Assembly (NCBI GenBank): GCA_023423275.1
Contig: JAFAFW010000058.1
Span: forward strand, 62,001-126,000
Direction: 5' to 3'
DNA length: 64,000 nucleotides
Source: Pseudomonadota bacterium
Lineage (GTDB): Bacteria > Pseudomonadota > Alphaproteobacteria > Rhizobiales > Hyphomicrobiaceae
The translations under genes were made by a program, and so were the position numbers. Shown here in pieces: positions 34,816 to 43,065 of this stretch (position 1 is its first letter; every line of letters begins with the position of its first letter). The notes beneath the pieces are model-generated. The model was not told the origin of the DNA. It worked only from the letters and a program-made list of their open reading frames with translations, and did not search any database.

Positions 34816-35736
34816 ATGGAGATCGCCTGGCTTGAGGATTTTCTCGCCCTGAGCGCCACGTTGAACTTCTCGCGTGCCGCGGAAATGCGCAATCTGACAC
34901 AGCCGACATTCAGTCGCCGCATTAAAAATCTGGAAAGCTGGCTGGGTGTCCCCCTTGTCGATCGCAGCACCTTCCCGGCGACATTGACGCCTGAGGGCAA
35001 GAGCTTCAGAAAGACCGCTGAGGAGATGGTTCAGGCGCTCTATCGTGAGCGGGACCATTATCAGGGCGTCAACCGCAACCGCCAGGCGTTCCTGTCGTTC
35101 GCAACCTTGCACACCATTGCGATCAGCTTCTACCCAGACTGGATCCGTGAGATCGAAATGACGTTGGGCCCGATGCGGGCGCGAATGGTGTGCGCACCGC
35201 TGCACGATTGCGTCGATGCGTTGTCGTCAGGCAGCTGCGATTTCATGCTCTGCTACTTCCATCCGTCCGGTCCGCTGCTCCTGAACGGCGGAGACTACCC
35301 CTCGCTGAAAGTGGCGCAGGAACGCCTCGTTCCGGTGTCCGCGCCGGATAAGGCTGGCAGACCCCTCCACGCCCTCAAAGGCCCCGGCGGCCACCGCGTC
35401 GCATATCTGGACTACGCGCCGCACACGTTTATCATCAAGCTGATCAACAAACTCGTTGCCAGTCAGCCCCGTGCGCCTGCGCTGGATCCCGTTTACGAAA
35501 ACGGACTCGCTGTGGCCCTCAAGGCCATGGCTCTCAAAGGGCTGGGTATGACATGGCTGCCGGAAACGTTGGTCGCCGCTGAACTCTCCGATGGCCAACT
35601 GGTCTACGCTGGTGGACCATCCTGGATGGCGATGATGGACGTGCGGGTCTATCGGTCGGCCAGACCTGGGAAGCGGGAAGCCGAGCGCCTTTGGAACTTG
35701 ATCGAAGAACAGACGAATCCTGGCCAGAACCGATGA
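34816..35736 (+). CDS. LysR-type regulator
   Basis: A 306-aa LysR-family regulator with HTH at residues 2-60 (WLEDFLALSATLNFSRAAEM, with TQPTFSRRIKNLE). The effector domain spans about 90-290. A clear gaggagg precedes the ATG. It is divergent from the amino-acid importer operon and presumably controls it and the oxidase genes downstream of it. The C-terminal part is unlike common amino-acid LysR regulators, so the effector is not predictable. Confidence 0.9.
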   Translation: MEIAWLEDFLALSATLNFSRAAEMRNLTQPTFSRRIKNLESWLGVPLVDRSTFPATLTPEGKSFRKTAEEMVQALYRERDHYQGVNRNRQAFLSFATLHTIAISFYPDWIREIEMTLGPMRARMVCAPLHDCVDALSSGSCDFMLCYFHPSGPLLLNGGDYPSLKVAQERLVPVSAPDKAGRPLHALKGPGGHRVAYLDYAPHTFIIKLINKLVASQPRAPALDPVYENGLAVALKAMALKGLGMTWLPETLVAAELSDGQLVYAGGPSWMAMMDVRVYRSARPGKREAERLWNLIEEQTNPGQNR

Positions 35737-35775
35737 CAGAAATTTGCCACCCACGCCATGGTCGGTTCGGAGATT

Positions 35776-35913
35776 TCAGCCGTCTGGCAAATCCTCGGGA
35801 TACATGCGGTGTGTTTTCAAGTGGGCCTTGCCGACCTGATTGCTGGCGTCTTCGCGTCCCACCCGTCGGGCGACGATGAACATCACATCATAAGGACGAC
35901 CTGACGCCGTCAT
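35776..35913 (-). CDS. Possible small protein, 45 aa
   Basis: A short frame starting ATG at 35913 and ending before the LysR gene's end region. Its sequence (MTASGRPYDVMFIVARRVGR, then REDASNQVGKAHLKTHRMYP) has a protein-like composition, with mixed charge and few Pro or Ser runs. No ribosome site of note precedes it, and no family is recognised. The rest of 35737-36017 shows no other gene. Confidence 0.3.
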   Translation of the reverse strand: MTASGRPYDVMFIVARRVGREDASNQVGKAHLKTHRMYPEDLPDG

Positions 35914-36017
35914 GTGTTGGCCATGTTGGGGAGAGATCGTATCCCCTCTGCAGTAAGAGTAATGCGCTGTGTGCCCACCAATAGGCCCAGGACAATCATG
36001 AAACCGAGGGGAACGGC

Positions 36018-36362
36018 ATGAACCGAGGAATTATCGTTGCGATCGCCCTTCTAGCTCTGAGCGGTAGTCCGTCGCTGGCGGCAAGTCCGGAAATCGAGGC
36101 TGCCGCGAAGACCCTCGCGCAACTCGAAACGGATACGGCCAAGCTGCAAAACTACTGCAAGATCATCAAAGATATGGACGCCGCTGGCGATGACGACGCA
36201 AAGATCGAGACTTTGGCTGATCAACTTCAGGATTTGCTGACTTCATTCGGGGAACCTTACCAGAAGGTTCTGGAATTGTCGGAAAGCGCAGATTCGGAAA
36301 GCGCGGATGGACAGGCGCTCGAAGCAGCGTTCAGCAAACTGGACGAAAAGTGCGGAGCGTAG
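36018..36362 (+). CDS. Small periplasmic protein of unknown function
   Basis: A 114-aa protein with a signal peptide (IIVAIALLALSGSPSLAASP, cleavage near 22). The mature part is acidic and helical (IEAAAKTLAQLETDTAKLQN), with two Cys (near residue 47 and at the C-terminal CGA). The aggggaac before the ATG is an adequate ribosome site. A strong hairpin terminator follows. It stands alone, and I do not recognise a family. Confidence 0.65.
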   Translation: MNRGIIVAIALLALSGSPSLAASPEIEAAAKTLAQLETDTAKLQNYCKIIKDMDAAGDDDAKIETLADQLQDLLTSFGEPYQKVLELSESADSESADGQALEAAFSKLDEKCGA

Positions 36363-36383
36363 ACGCCTGATCGGTGACGGCCA

Positions 36384-36409
36384 ACCGAGGATGAGAAAAT
36401 CCTCGGTTG
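36384..36409 (+). terminator. Rho-independent-type hairpin after the small periplasmic gene
   Basis: Perfect 10-bp arms aaccgaggat and atcctcggtt with loop gagaaa, followed by gtttacattta. It begins 21 bases after the stop of the periplasmic gene. Because the arms are symmetric it could also serve the convergent olsB gene, which ends at 36417. Confidence 0.65.
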
Positions 36410-36416
36410 TTTACAT

Positions 36417-37520
36417 TTACTTACGCCCCGACGCCACACGCGAAACCTGTTCATCGGGCGCGCCGAAGTGATCGAAGTACCGCGGATCGATCCGCTTGAC
36501 CGGCAGGACGATCAGGACATCCGTGGTTCCAAACTGATGGTCGATCACGGCGCCGTCACCCACCATCGCCCCCAGCCGCAAATACCCCTTGATCAGAGGC
36601 GGCATGGATCGCAGCACCGACCGGGCGTCGAGCTTGTCCTTGGCGATCAGATCCATTGGCACGAACAGGTCGTCATGCGCGCGGACCCGCCATTCCTCGG
36701 GCGCTCGCGCGAAATGATGCAGGAATGAAAGCGCGGCTGCGTGCTCGTTAGGGTCGGTGCCTTCGAAGCTGGCGCAGCCCACCATGACGTCGACCTTGTG
36801 CTCGCGCACGTAGGTCCACAGCCCATGCCAGAGCAGCTCAAGCGTCCGCTTGTTGCGATGAGACTTCATCACACAACTGCGCCCAAGCTCCATGAACCGG
36901 TAGTCGGGCCGCACCGCAAGCAGCGGTGCAATATCGTATTCGCCCTGCGTGTAGAAACCGAGCGCCCGGCGGGCCACCTCCTGACGCAGAACCCGATAGG
37001 TGCCCACGACGCGCGGGCGACGCAAGCGGCCCCAATCGCGAGGCGAACCGGCATGCGGAGAGGAATCGACAACCAGCAGATGATCGCAAGCGGCATCATA
37101 CGCGTCGGCGTCGCGGCCGAGCATGTGCGTCGCGAGGCTCGCGCGCGCGGACATCTCGTTATAGAAGACCTCATAGCGCAGCCGCTGGGCCCGCTTGATA
37201 TCGGCTCTCGTCCGCGCCAGCCGGACCTCGAGAGCGCCAATCTTTCCATACGTCTTGGCCGACTGCCGGCGTTCGGCGGCCGGAAACCGCGGCCATGTCG
37301 CTCTGCCAAGGGTGAGCACTTTCTGCCGCGGGACATCGCGCCGGGACAGCTTCGACCAGCGGTTCACGCTGCGCCAGATGTTCAATGTGTCGAGAATGGC
37401 TCCCCCCTTTTCGGCTCTTGCCTCTGAAGCCAACGCGGTCACACACGAGGCCTTGCCCCAATTCGCAACCGTTGCATCGACCTCGCGGAGATCAACGCGC
37501 GCACTCGCGACTATGCTCAC
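36417..37520 (-). CDS. olsB: L-ornithine N-alpha-acyltransferase (ornithine-lipid synthesis), with N-terminal extension
   Basis: A 367-aa GNAT-like acyltransferase of the OlsB family, which moves a 3-hydroxyacyl chain from acyl carrier protein to ornithine, giving lyso-ornithine lipid. Conserved pieces are RLRYEVFYNEMSA, DAYDAACDHLLVVD, RFMELGRSCV and GCASFEGTDPNEHA. OlsB is usually about 290 residues. Here about 95 residues precede the homology (KIGALEVRLARTRADIKRAQ begins near 92), so the true start may be internal. The product of OlsA would complete the lipid; that gene is not in this window. It follows the hybrid kinase gene by 56 bases on the same strand. Confidence 0.85.
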   Translation of the reverse strand: MSIVASARVDLREVDATVANWGKASCVTALASEARAEKGGAILDTLNIWRSVNRWSKLSRRDVPRQKVLTLGRATWPRFPAAERRQSAKTYGKIGALEVRLARTRADIKRAQRLRYEVFYNEMSARASLATHMLGRDADAYDAACDHLLVVDSSPHAGSPRDWGRLRRPRVVGTYRVLRQEVARRALGFYTQGEYDIAPLLAVRPDYRFMELGRSCVMKSHRNKRTLELLWHGLWTYVREHKVDVMVGCASFEGTDPNEHAAALSFLHHFARAPEEWRVRAHDDLFVPMDLIAKDKLDARSVLRSMPPLIKGYLRLGAMVGDGAVIDHQFGTTDVLIVLPVKRIDPRYFDHFGAPDEQVSRVASGRK

Positions 37521-37576
37521 TAAGAGAGCATTAGCACGCCACTATGACAACTCGGCAATAGCGTAAGCTGTGGGAA

Positions 37577-39976
37577 TTATGCCGCGTGATCATTCCGTTC
37601 CGACGTGACGTCGGACTGGGCACGTTGCGGCAGCCAGCGGGCGAGAAGCGCGTCGAATTCGGACCAGGAAAACGGCTTGGATAGATAATCATCCATTCCC
37701 GCATCCATGCACATGCGCCGGTCCTCGGCAAAGGCATTGGCCGTAACGGCAATCAACGGGGGACAATGCATCCCCGACGCCGTCACCTCGGGATCCTCGC
37801 GGAGAAGCCGCACCTCCCGCGCCGCCTGCAGCCCGTCCAGGCCCGGCATGTGAACGTCCATGAGTACCAGATCGATGGCAGGCGCCGCACCGGTCAGGCT
37901 TTTGCGAATCGCATCCACCGCGTCGCGGCCGTTCTCGACATGGCTGCTGGTACAGCCGGCCCTGCGGATCATGCACTGCGCGAGCAGCGCATTGATGGCG
38001 TTATCCTCCGCAACCAGAATATGGAACTGGCCGCGTACGTCATCGGCCTCATCGCCGGCCGGGACCGCTTCGGGCCGCTTGGACCGAATCAGTGTCTGCG
38101 GCCCGGTGATCTGAGCCATCAGCGAGGTCCGCCGTACCGGCCTGACAAGATAAGCGTCGTAGCCATGGCGCTGAAACGCAGCCAGACGCGAACGTTCGGA
38201 CGCCGTAATCAAAACGACGCCACGGACAGGCGTCTCTCTGGCCTTCTCTCGCAGGCGTGCGATCAGCTCACCGGCCACACTGGGCTCCGTCCCGGCGTCC
38301 ACCAGAACGAGGCTCACGGGCTCGGCTGTGGCATTGAGGGCAGCCTCCGCAGCGACCGGATCACAACTGTCGATTTCCGTCACCTGCATCCCCTCGCCGC
38401 GCAACGTCGCCGCGATGGCTCTGCGCTCGATGCAAAGATCGGAGGCAATCAAGAGATGCTGGCCTGCGAGCACTGTATCGCGCTGTTGCCGATCCGTTTC
38501 CTGCTCGACAGCAACAGGCTGAACCGAGAGCTCGAGGGTAAACACGGATCCGCGACCGCGTTCGCTGTCCGCATAAATGTCGCCACCCATGGTGCGCGCC
38601 AGCCGGCGGGAAATCGCAAGCCCGAGCCCGGTGCCGATCACGCCACTGCGGACTGCGGTCTCGGCTTGCTCGAATTCCGCGAACAAGCCGGCCAACGATG
38701 CCGGCGTCAGACCGGATCCCGTATCTTCGACCTTGAGGATGACACGCCAGCGGTCGCTCGTCTGCATCTCCGCCGAGGCCGACACCAGCACACCGCCACG
38801 TTCGGTGAACTTCACCGCATTTCCGATGAGATTGAGCAGGATCTGGCGGACCCGTGTCTCGTCGCCGATGACACGCTTCGGCAGCCGGGGATCAACGGTC
38901 CAGGCAATCTGAATGCCCTTCTCATGCGCCTTGGTCGCCAGCAATTCGACGGCACTCTGGATGCAGGCCTCCAGGTCGAAAGGCCCCTCGACGATCTCGA
39001 TCTTGCCGGCCTCGATTTTTGACAGATCCAGGATCTCGTTGATGAGAACGAGCAGGGTCTGGGCCGAACGGTCGATTGCCTTGGTGAAGGTTTCCTGCTC
39101 AGCCGTCAGCGGGGTCGCAAGAAGCAGGTCCGCCATTCCCAGGATGCCGTTCATCGGCGTTCTGATTTCATGGCTCATCGCCGCGAGAAAACGCGACTTG
39201 GCGCGGCTGGCCATCTCGGCCTGCTCGCGCGCTTCAGCCAGCAACGTGCTTGCAGCGCGCTGCTCCGTCACATCCTGCCCCACGCGTTGCGTCTCATCGG
39301 ACCCACGGTCCGAGACATCCGCGGCGCATTCTTCCCAGGCGTACCAGCGCGGACCGAGCACGGTCTGAAGTTGCTGCACGAAACTGCGCGAGCGCCGCGA
39401 AATGCCGTTCTGGACACGTTCTGATTTTTCCTCGTCCAGGACCATGGGCGAGAACGCCGTGCCGAGAACGTCGTCAGGCGTGACGCCGAACGTCGTGCAG
39501 AACGCGCGGTTGACGAATGTGAGCAGGCCGTCGGCGTCGCGGCGCAGGATGATGTCGCTTTGTCGATCGAGCAGATCACGATAGCGCGCTTCCGTCTCCC
39601 GCATCACCCACTGCACGTCATGCAGTTGCTCGATCCTCTGATCGAGATGCGTGTCGAGCGCTTCCGTTCTTGAAGCATTGCTGTCATCGGACGGCGTTGC
39701 AGTCCGGAACATTTTGAAGCCAGACTGTGCCGCGAGCACCAGCAGCGCGCCGGCACCCGCCATCGCCAGATACGTCATGATCGGCGGCATTGGCGCGAGC
39801 ATAGCCGCACAGATCAGCACAACACCGCCAAGGCCGAACAGCGTGGCCAACGTCAATGCGCCAAGGATGATCGGCTTCGGCCGTTTGCGGCTCAGAGCAG
39901 CACCGGAAGCACTCCGATTCCGCACCGATTCAAGAAATCTGGATCGATGGCTCACGTGCTGCACAAAGCTCGACAT
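37577..39976 (-). CDS. Hybrid sensor histidine kinase with PAS and two receiver domains
   Basis: A 799-aa protein from the ATG at 39976 (the TTG nine codons upstream is less likely). Two hydrophobic segments near residues 35-62 and 66-86 anchor it. A PAS domain is at about 130-215. HisKA has the H-box AAMSHEIRTPMNG with H269. HATPase boxes include NLIGNAVKFTERGG and GTGLGLAISRRLA. A degenerate receiver is at about 510-620 (LVLVDAG), then a canonical receiver at about 655-790 with LVLMDVHMPGLDG. The phospho-relay target is not in the window. The first receiver keeps an Asp but lacks the full acidic cluster. Signal and output are unknown. Confidence 0.93.
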   Translation of the reverse strand: MSSFVQHVSHRSRFLESVRNRSASGAALSRKRPKPIILGALTLATLFGLGGVVLICAAMLAPMPPIMTYLAMAGAGALLVLAAQSGFKMFRTATPSDDSNASRTEALDTHLDQRIEQLHDVQWVMRETEARYRDLLDRQSDIILRRDADGLLTFVNRAFCTTFGVTPDDVLGTAFSPMVLDEEKSERVQNGISRRSRSFVQQLQTVLGPRWYAWEECAADVSDRGSDETQRVGQDVTEQRAASTLLAEAREQAEMASRAKSRFLAAMSHEIRTPMNGILGMADLLLATPLTAEQETFTKAIDRSAQTLLVLINEILDLSKIEAGKIEIVEGPFDLEACIQSAVELLATKAHEKGIQIAWTVDPRLPKRVIGDETRVRQILLNLIGNAVKFTERGGVLVSASAEMQTSDRWRVILKVEDTGSGLTPASLAGLFAEFEQAETAVRSGVIGTGLGLAISRRLARTMGGDIYADSERGRGSVFTLELSVQPVAVEQETDRQQRDTVLAGQHLLIASDLCIERRAIAATLRGEGMQVTEIDSCDPVAAEAALNATAEPVSLVLVDAGTEPSVAGELIARLREKARETPVRGVVLITASERSRLAAFQRHGYDAYLVRPVRRTSLMAQITGPQTLIRSKRPEAVPAGDEADDVRGQFHILVAEDNAINALLAQCMIRRAGCTSSHVENGRDAVDAIRKSLTGAAPAIDLVLMDVHMPGLDGLQAAREVRLLREDPEVTASGMHCPPLIAVTANAFAEDRRMCMDAGMDDYLSKPFSWSEFDALLARWLPQRAQSDVTSERNDHAA

Positions 39977-40118
39977 TGTTCCCGGGATTGATGGCCCAAG
40001 CAAATCACCCGGGTATTGAGAAAGCCTTCAGAAATTTGGTTAACCCGCCGAAAGGGTTACGCGGACCGGAAGGGCCAGCGCGCGGAACGTTCGCGTGCCA
40101 CGTTACTGCCTGGAATTC

Positions 40119-41003
40119 TCAGGCGTCCCGTTGCCGCACCGGATTGGGAGACGAAAGGCTAAGGGAGGGCATCGGAGCAGGCCAATCCCTCGCCGGCTTC
40201 ACCGCATCGGCCTCCTGAGCGCACCGCGATTCCCGACGACCGGCAAGAAGAGGGCTGTCGATATAGCTGTCGAGCTCGCAACGCCACCAAAGCTTGACGG
40301 GCTCCACGAAATTGACCTGCCGACGCGGACTGTCGACGAGACGATATCGCGGATGATAGCGCCACAGCCGCCAGGCGGTCAGGTAACGGATGCGTGTCAG
40401 GCGCCCCCATCCAATCACGTGACGCAGACCAGGCAACGCCCTCAGCCGGGAAACGAGTGAGCGATGGCGCATTCCGAACGTCTTCCAGTACCAGGTCCCG
40501 AATGCGAGATCCGCGACACGCACCCACAGACGCCGAACCAAAGGAACCAGAAATGCGATCGGAAACAGAATCAAAATCGTATGCAGATAGACCTGACTTG
40601 CGATCAGAACGCCGACCACAAACAGCTTCCAGACCATCGGCAGAGTCTGCCAGCGATTTCTGGCAATGGTGATCATCATCCGCAGACGACTGCGCCAATT
40701 GCGTGCCCGCTGCACCTTGTCGTCGCTCACCACGACGCTCGCCGCGTAACCAAGTCCAATCCCGCCGATGACGTTCGCGATCCGCGACAGACGACGCCAG
40801 CCGACGCCCCTCGCCAGCAACCCGACGAGGCTTCCGAAAAGGCGGACCACCATGTTCACGAGCAGGGCCAGGCCATTCCAAAGAAAGCGGACGGCAGCGC
40901 CCAGAGCATCCTGTCCGGTCAACGCCCACACACCCACAGAGGCGACCACTGCGATCACCACGAAGGTTACGTACCAGCCGATCTGCCCATTTCGTTTCGC
41001 CAC
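40119..41003 (-). CDS. Membrane protein of unknown function
   Basis: A 294-aa protein from a GTG at 41003 (MAKRNGQIGWYVTFVVIAV), the most plausible start; a longer frame to 41129 lacks similarity to a signal or a ribosome site. About four to five hydrophobic segments lie in residues 9-155 (VTFVVIAVVASVGVWAL, and KLFVVGVLIASQVYLHTILI). The remainder is a basic, Arg/Trp-rich domain (residues about 165-255) followed by a low-complexity tail. It lies upstream of the HAD/argB genes on the same strand but with unrelated spacing. No family is recognised. Confidence 0.6.
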   Translation of the reverse strand: MAKRNGQIGWYVTFVVIAVVASVGVWALTGQDALGAAVRFLWNGLALLVNMVVRLFGSLVGLLARGVGWRRLSRIANVIGGIGLGYAASVVVSDDKVQRARNWRSRLRMMITIARNRWQTLPMVWKLFVVGVLIASQVYLHTILILFPIAFLVPLVRRLWVRVADLAFGTWYWKTFGMRHRSLVSRLRALPGLRHVIGWGRLTRIRYLTAWRLWRYHPRYRLVDSPRRQVNFVEPVKLWWRCELDSYIDSPLLAGRRESRCAQEADAVKPARDWPAPMPSLSLSSPNPVRQRDA

Positions 41004-41140
41004 GAATCCCCCGGATGACGTGCGAACATTCTGGAATGCGGTCACACTAGCCGCGATTCCCGACATAGAGATGGCGCAATCCGAACAGGCATTCCAGATG
41101 AGATCGCGCCGCTCAACAGGCGATGTCATCCGCTCGCGTA

Positions 41141-41887
41141 CTATTTTTCGCTGTGCGAGACCAATGCGACACGGTCGAGAAAATCTGCGAGATTTTCCGT
41201 CATGTGATGGACGTGTTCCGGCGGTTCGGTCCAGGCGCGGATTTTGTGCTGGATCGGATGATCATAATAGCTCGAATGCACGAGGACCGTCGTCATTCCA
41301 AGCACATGCGGCGCTTCCAGATTGTGCGGCATATCCTCGAACATCGCGGCGTTCTGTGGCGCAACGCCGTGGCGACGCACCATGCGGTCGAATGCGTCGG
41401 CTTCCGGCTTGGGAACGAATTCGCAGGCCGCGATATCGCAGATGTCCTCGAACAGGTGCAGAACGCCGAGCTTCTTCGCCACGCGTTCGGCATGCCAGTG
41501 CGAGCCATTCGTGAAGATCAGCCGCCGGCCCGGTAGCCGCTCGATCGCTGCGGCGAGCGCGGGATGCTCCTGGACGACCGACAGGTCGATGTCGTGCACG
41601 TAATCCAGGAACGCCTTCGGCTCAAGCTTATGGACCTTCATGAGGCCCGACAGCGTGGTCCCGAACTGGCGGTAATAGGTCTTTTGCAGATGCCGGGCAT
41701 GTTCGAACGGCACGCCGAGATATTGGGCAATGAACTCGCCCATACGCTGGTCAACCTGGGCGAACAGATTGCATTCGGCCGGATAGAGCGTGTTGTCGAG
41801 ATCGAAGATCCAGGTTTGCGTGACGCCGAAACCGCGCCGCGCCAGCGGCTTCGCGACAGTCGGGCCTGCTCCTTCGGGTGACATCAT
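41141..41887 (-). CDS. HAD-family hydrolase, probable pyrimidine 5'-nucleotidase
   Basis: A 248-aa HAD phosphatase with the catalytic motif I WIFDLDNTLYP near residue 27, where the first Asp is the nucleophile. Motif II is LIFTNGS (Thr, near residue 132), and motif III/IV is PKPEADAFDRM plus FEDMPHN. The wording matches the Sdt1/pyrimidine 5'-nucleotidase group (TIGR01993). It dephosphorylates small phosphates, possibly UMP or CMP. Its ATG overlaps the argB stop by 4 bases (ATGA), so it is coupled to argB, a linkage familiar in this order of bacteria. Confidence 0.87.
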   Translation of the reverse strand: MMSPEGAGPTVAKPLARRGFGVTQTWIFDLDNTLYPAECNLFAQVDQRMGEFIAQYLGVPFEHARHLQKTYYRQFGTTLSGLMKVHKLEPKAFLDYVHDIDLSVVQEHPALAAAIERLPGRRLIFTNGSHWHAERVAKKLGVLHLFEDICDIAACEFVPKPEADAFDRMVRRHGVAPQNAAMFEDMPHNLEAPHVLGMTTVLVHSSYYDHPIQHKIRAWTEPPEHVHHMTENLADFLDRVALVSHSEK

Positions 41888-42813
41888 TGGGCCTCTTCCG
41901 CAGTTCCGACCAACGTCCCGACGCCATGCTCCGTGAACAGCTCCAGCAGGACGCAATGCGGCACGCGCCCATCGATGATGACAACCGCCTCGACGCCAGC
42001 CTCGACCACTTCGATACAGCCTTCGATCTTCGGGATCATGCCGCCCGAGATCGTGCCATCGCGGATCAGATCTCGCGCCTTGGCGACGCTCAGCTGTGAG
42101 ATCAGCTTTTTCTCTTTGTCCAGCACGCCGGCGACATCGGTCAGCAGCAGCAGTCGCTTGGCCTTCATGCGGGCCGCCAGCGCACTTGCGAAGGTATCGG
42201 CATTGATATTGAGGGTCTGGCCATCGCGGCTCACGCCGACCGGGGCGATCACCGGAATGATGTCGGAATTCGAGATCACCTCGACGATGTGAGGGTTCAC
42301 TTCCTCCGGATCGCCCACGTAGCCGATATCGACGGCCTTCATCAGGTTCGATTCCGGATCGGGCATTTCGGTGATGCGCTTGGCGATCATCAGGTTGGCA
42401 TCCTTGCCGCAGATGCCGACAGCCTTGCCGCCCTGCCGGTTGATGGCCGAGACGATCTGCTTATTGATCGCGCCGGCCAGCACCATCTCGACCACTTCGA
42501 CGGTCGGTTTGTCCGTCACGCGCAGCCCGTTCACGAACTCGGACTTGATCTCCAGCTTCTTGAGCATCGCCGCGATCTGCGGGCCGCCGCCGTGCACGAC
42601 GATCGGATTGATGCCTGACAGCTTGAGATAGACGATGTCCTGAGCGAAGGCGTCGGCGAGGGCCTCATCGCCCATGGCGTTGCCACCGAACTTGATGACA
42701 ACGGTTTGATTGTCATAGCGCTGCAGGTAAGGCAGCGCCTCCGCCAGGATTTGCGCCTTGAGATGGGCCGCTCCCGTGCCCGCTTCCTGCTGCTTGTTCG
42801 TCGCTTCCGCCAT
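41884..42813 (-). CDS. argB: Acetylglutamate kinase
   Basis: A 309-aa enzyme of arginine synthesis that phosphorylates N-acetylglutamate. The amino-acid-kinase fold is seen as VVIKFGGNAMGDEALADAFA (near residue 40) and PIVVHGGGPQIAAML. The C-terminal regulatory portion ends HGVGTLVG. The start is ATG 42813, with aggag eight bases upstream; the GTG at 42819 is too close to that site. The gene is the fifth member of the core run rpmH-rnpA-yidC-engB-argB, here separated from engB by the Clp_N gene on the other strand. Confidence 0.95.
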   Translation of the reverse strand: MAEATNKQQEAGTGAAHLKAQILAEALPYLQRYDNQTVVIKFGGNAMGDEALADAFAQDIVYLKLSGINPIVVHGGGPQIAAMLKKLEIKSEFVNGLRVTDKPTVEVVEMVLAGAINKQIVSAINRQGGKAVGICGKDANLMIAKRITEMPDPESNLMKAVDIGYVGDPEEVNPHIVEVISNSDIIPVIAPVGVSRDGQTLNINADTFASALAARMKAKRLLLLTDVAGVLDKEKKLISQLSVAKARDLIRDGTISGGMIPKIEGCIEVVEAGVEAVVIIDGRVPHCVLLELFTEHGVGTLVGTAEEAQ

Positions 42814-43065
42814 CTTCACCGCTCCTAGCCCGCCGGGCGGCTGTTGTTATAGCCGCTTGTCCGGCTCCCTCAATCCAATTTCCCATCTGCCGGGAGGCAG
42901 GTGCGACTTGGGCGTGGGTGCCTTCCGGGAGGCAATCAGGTAAACTTCAGCGCGAGTCGGCCAAAAAAAGGCAGCGGGACCTCAAACAATCCGTCTGCCT
43001 GCCATGATGTTGGGATACCGGCAGCTATCCTTTGCGACGCGGGAGACCCGAAAGGGGGGTAGTGG

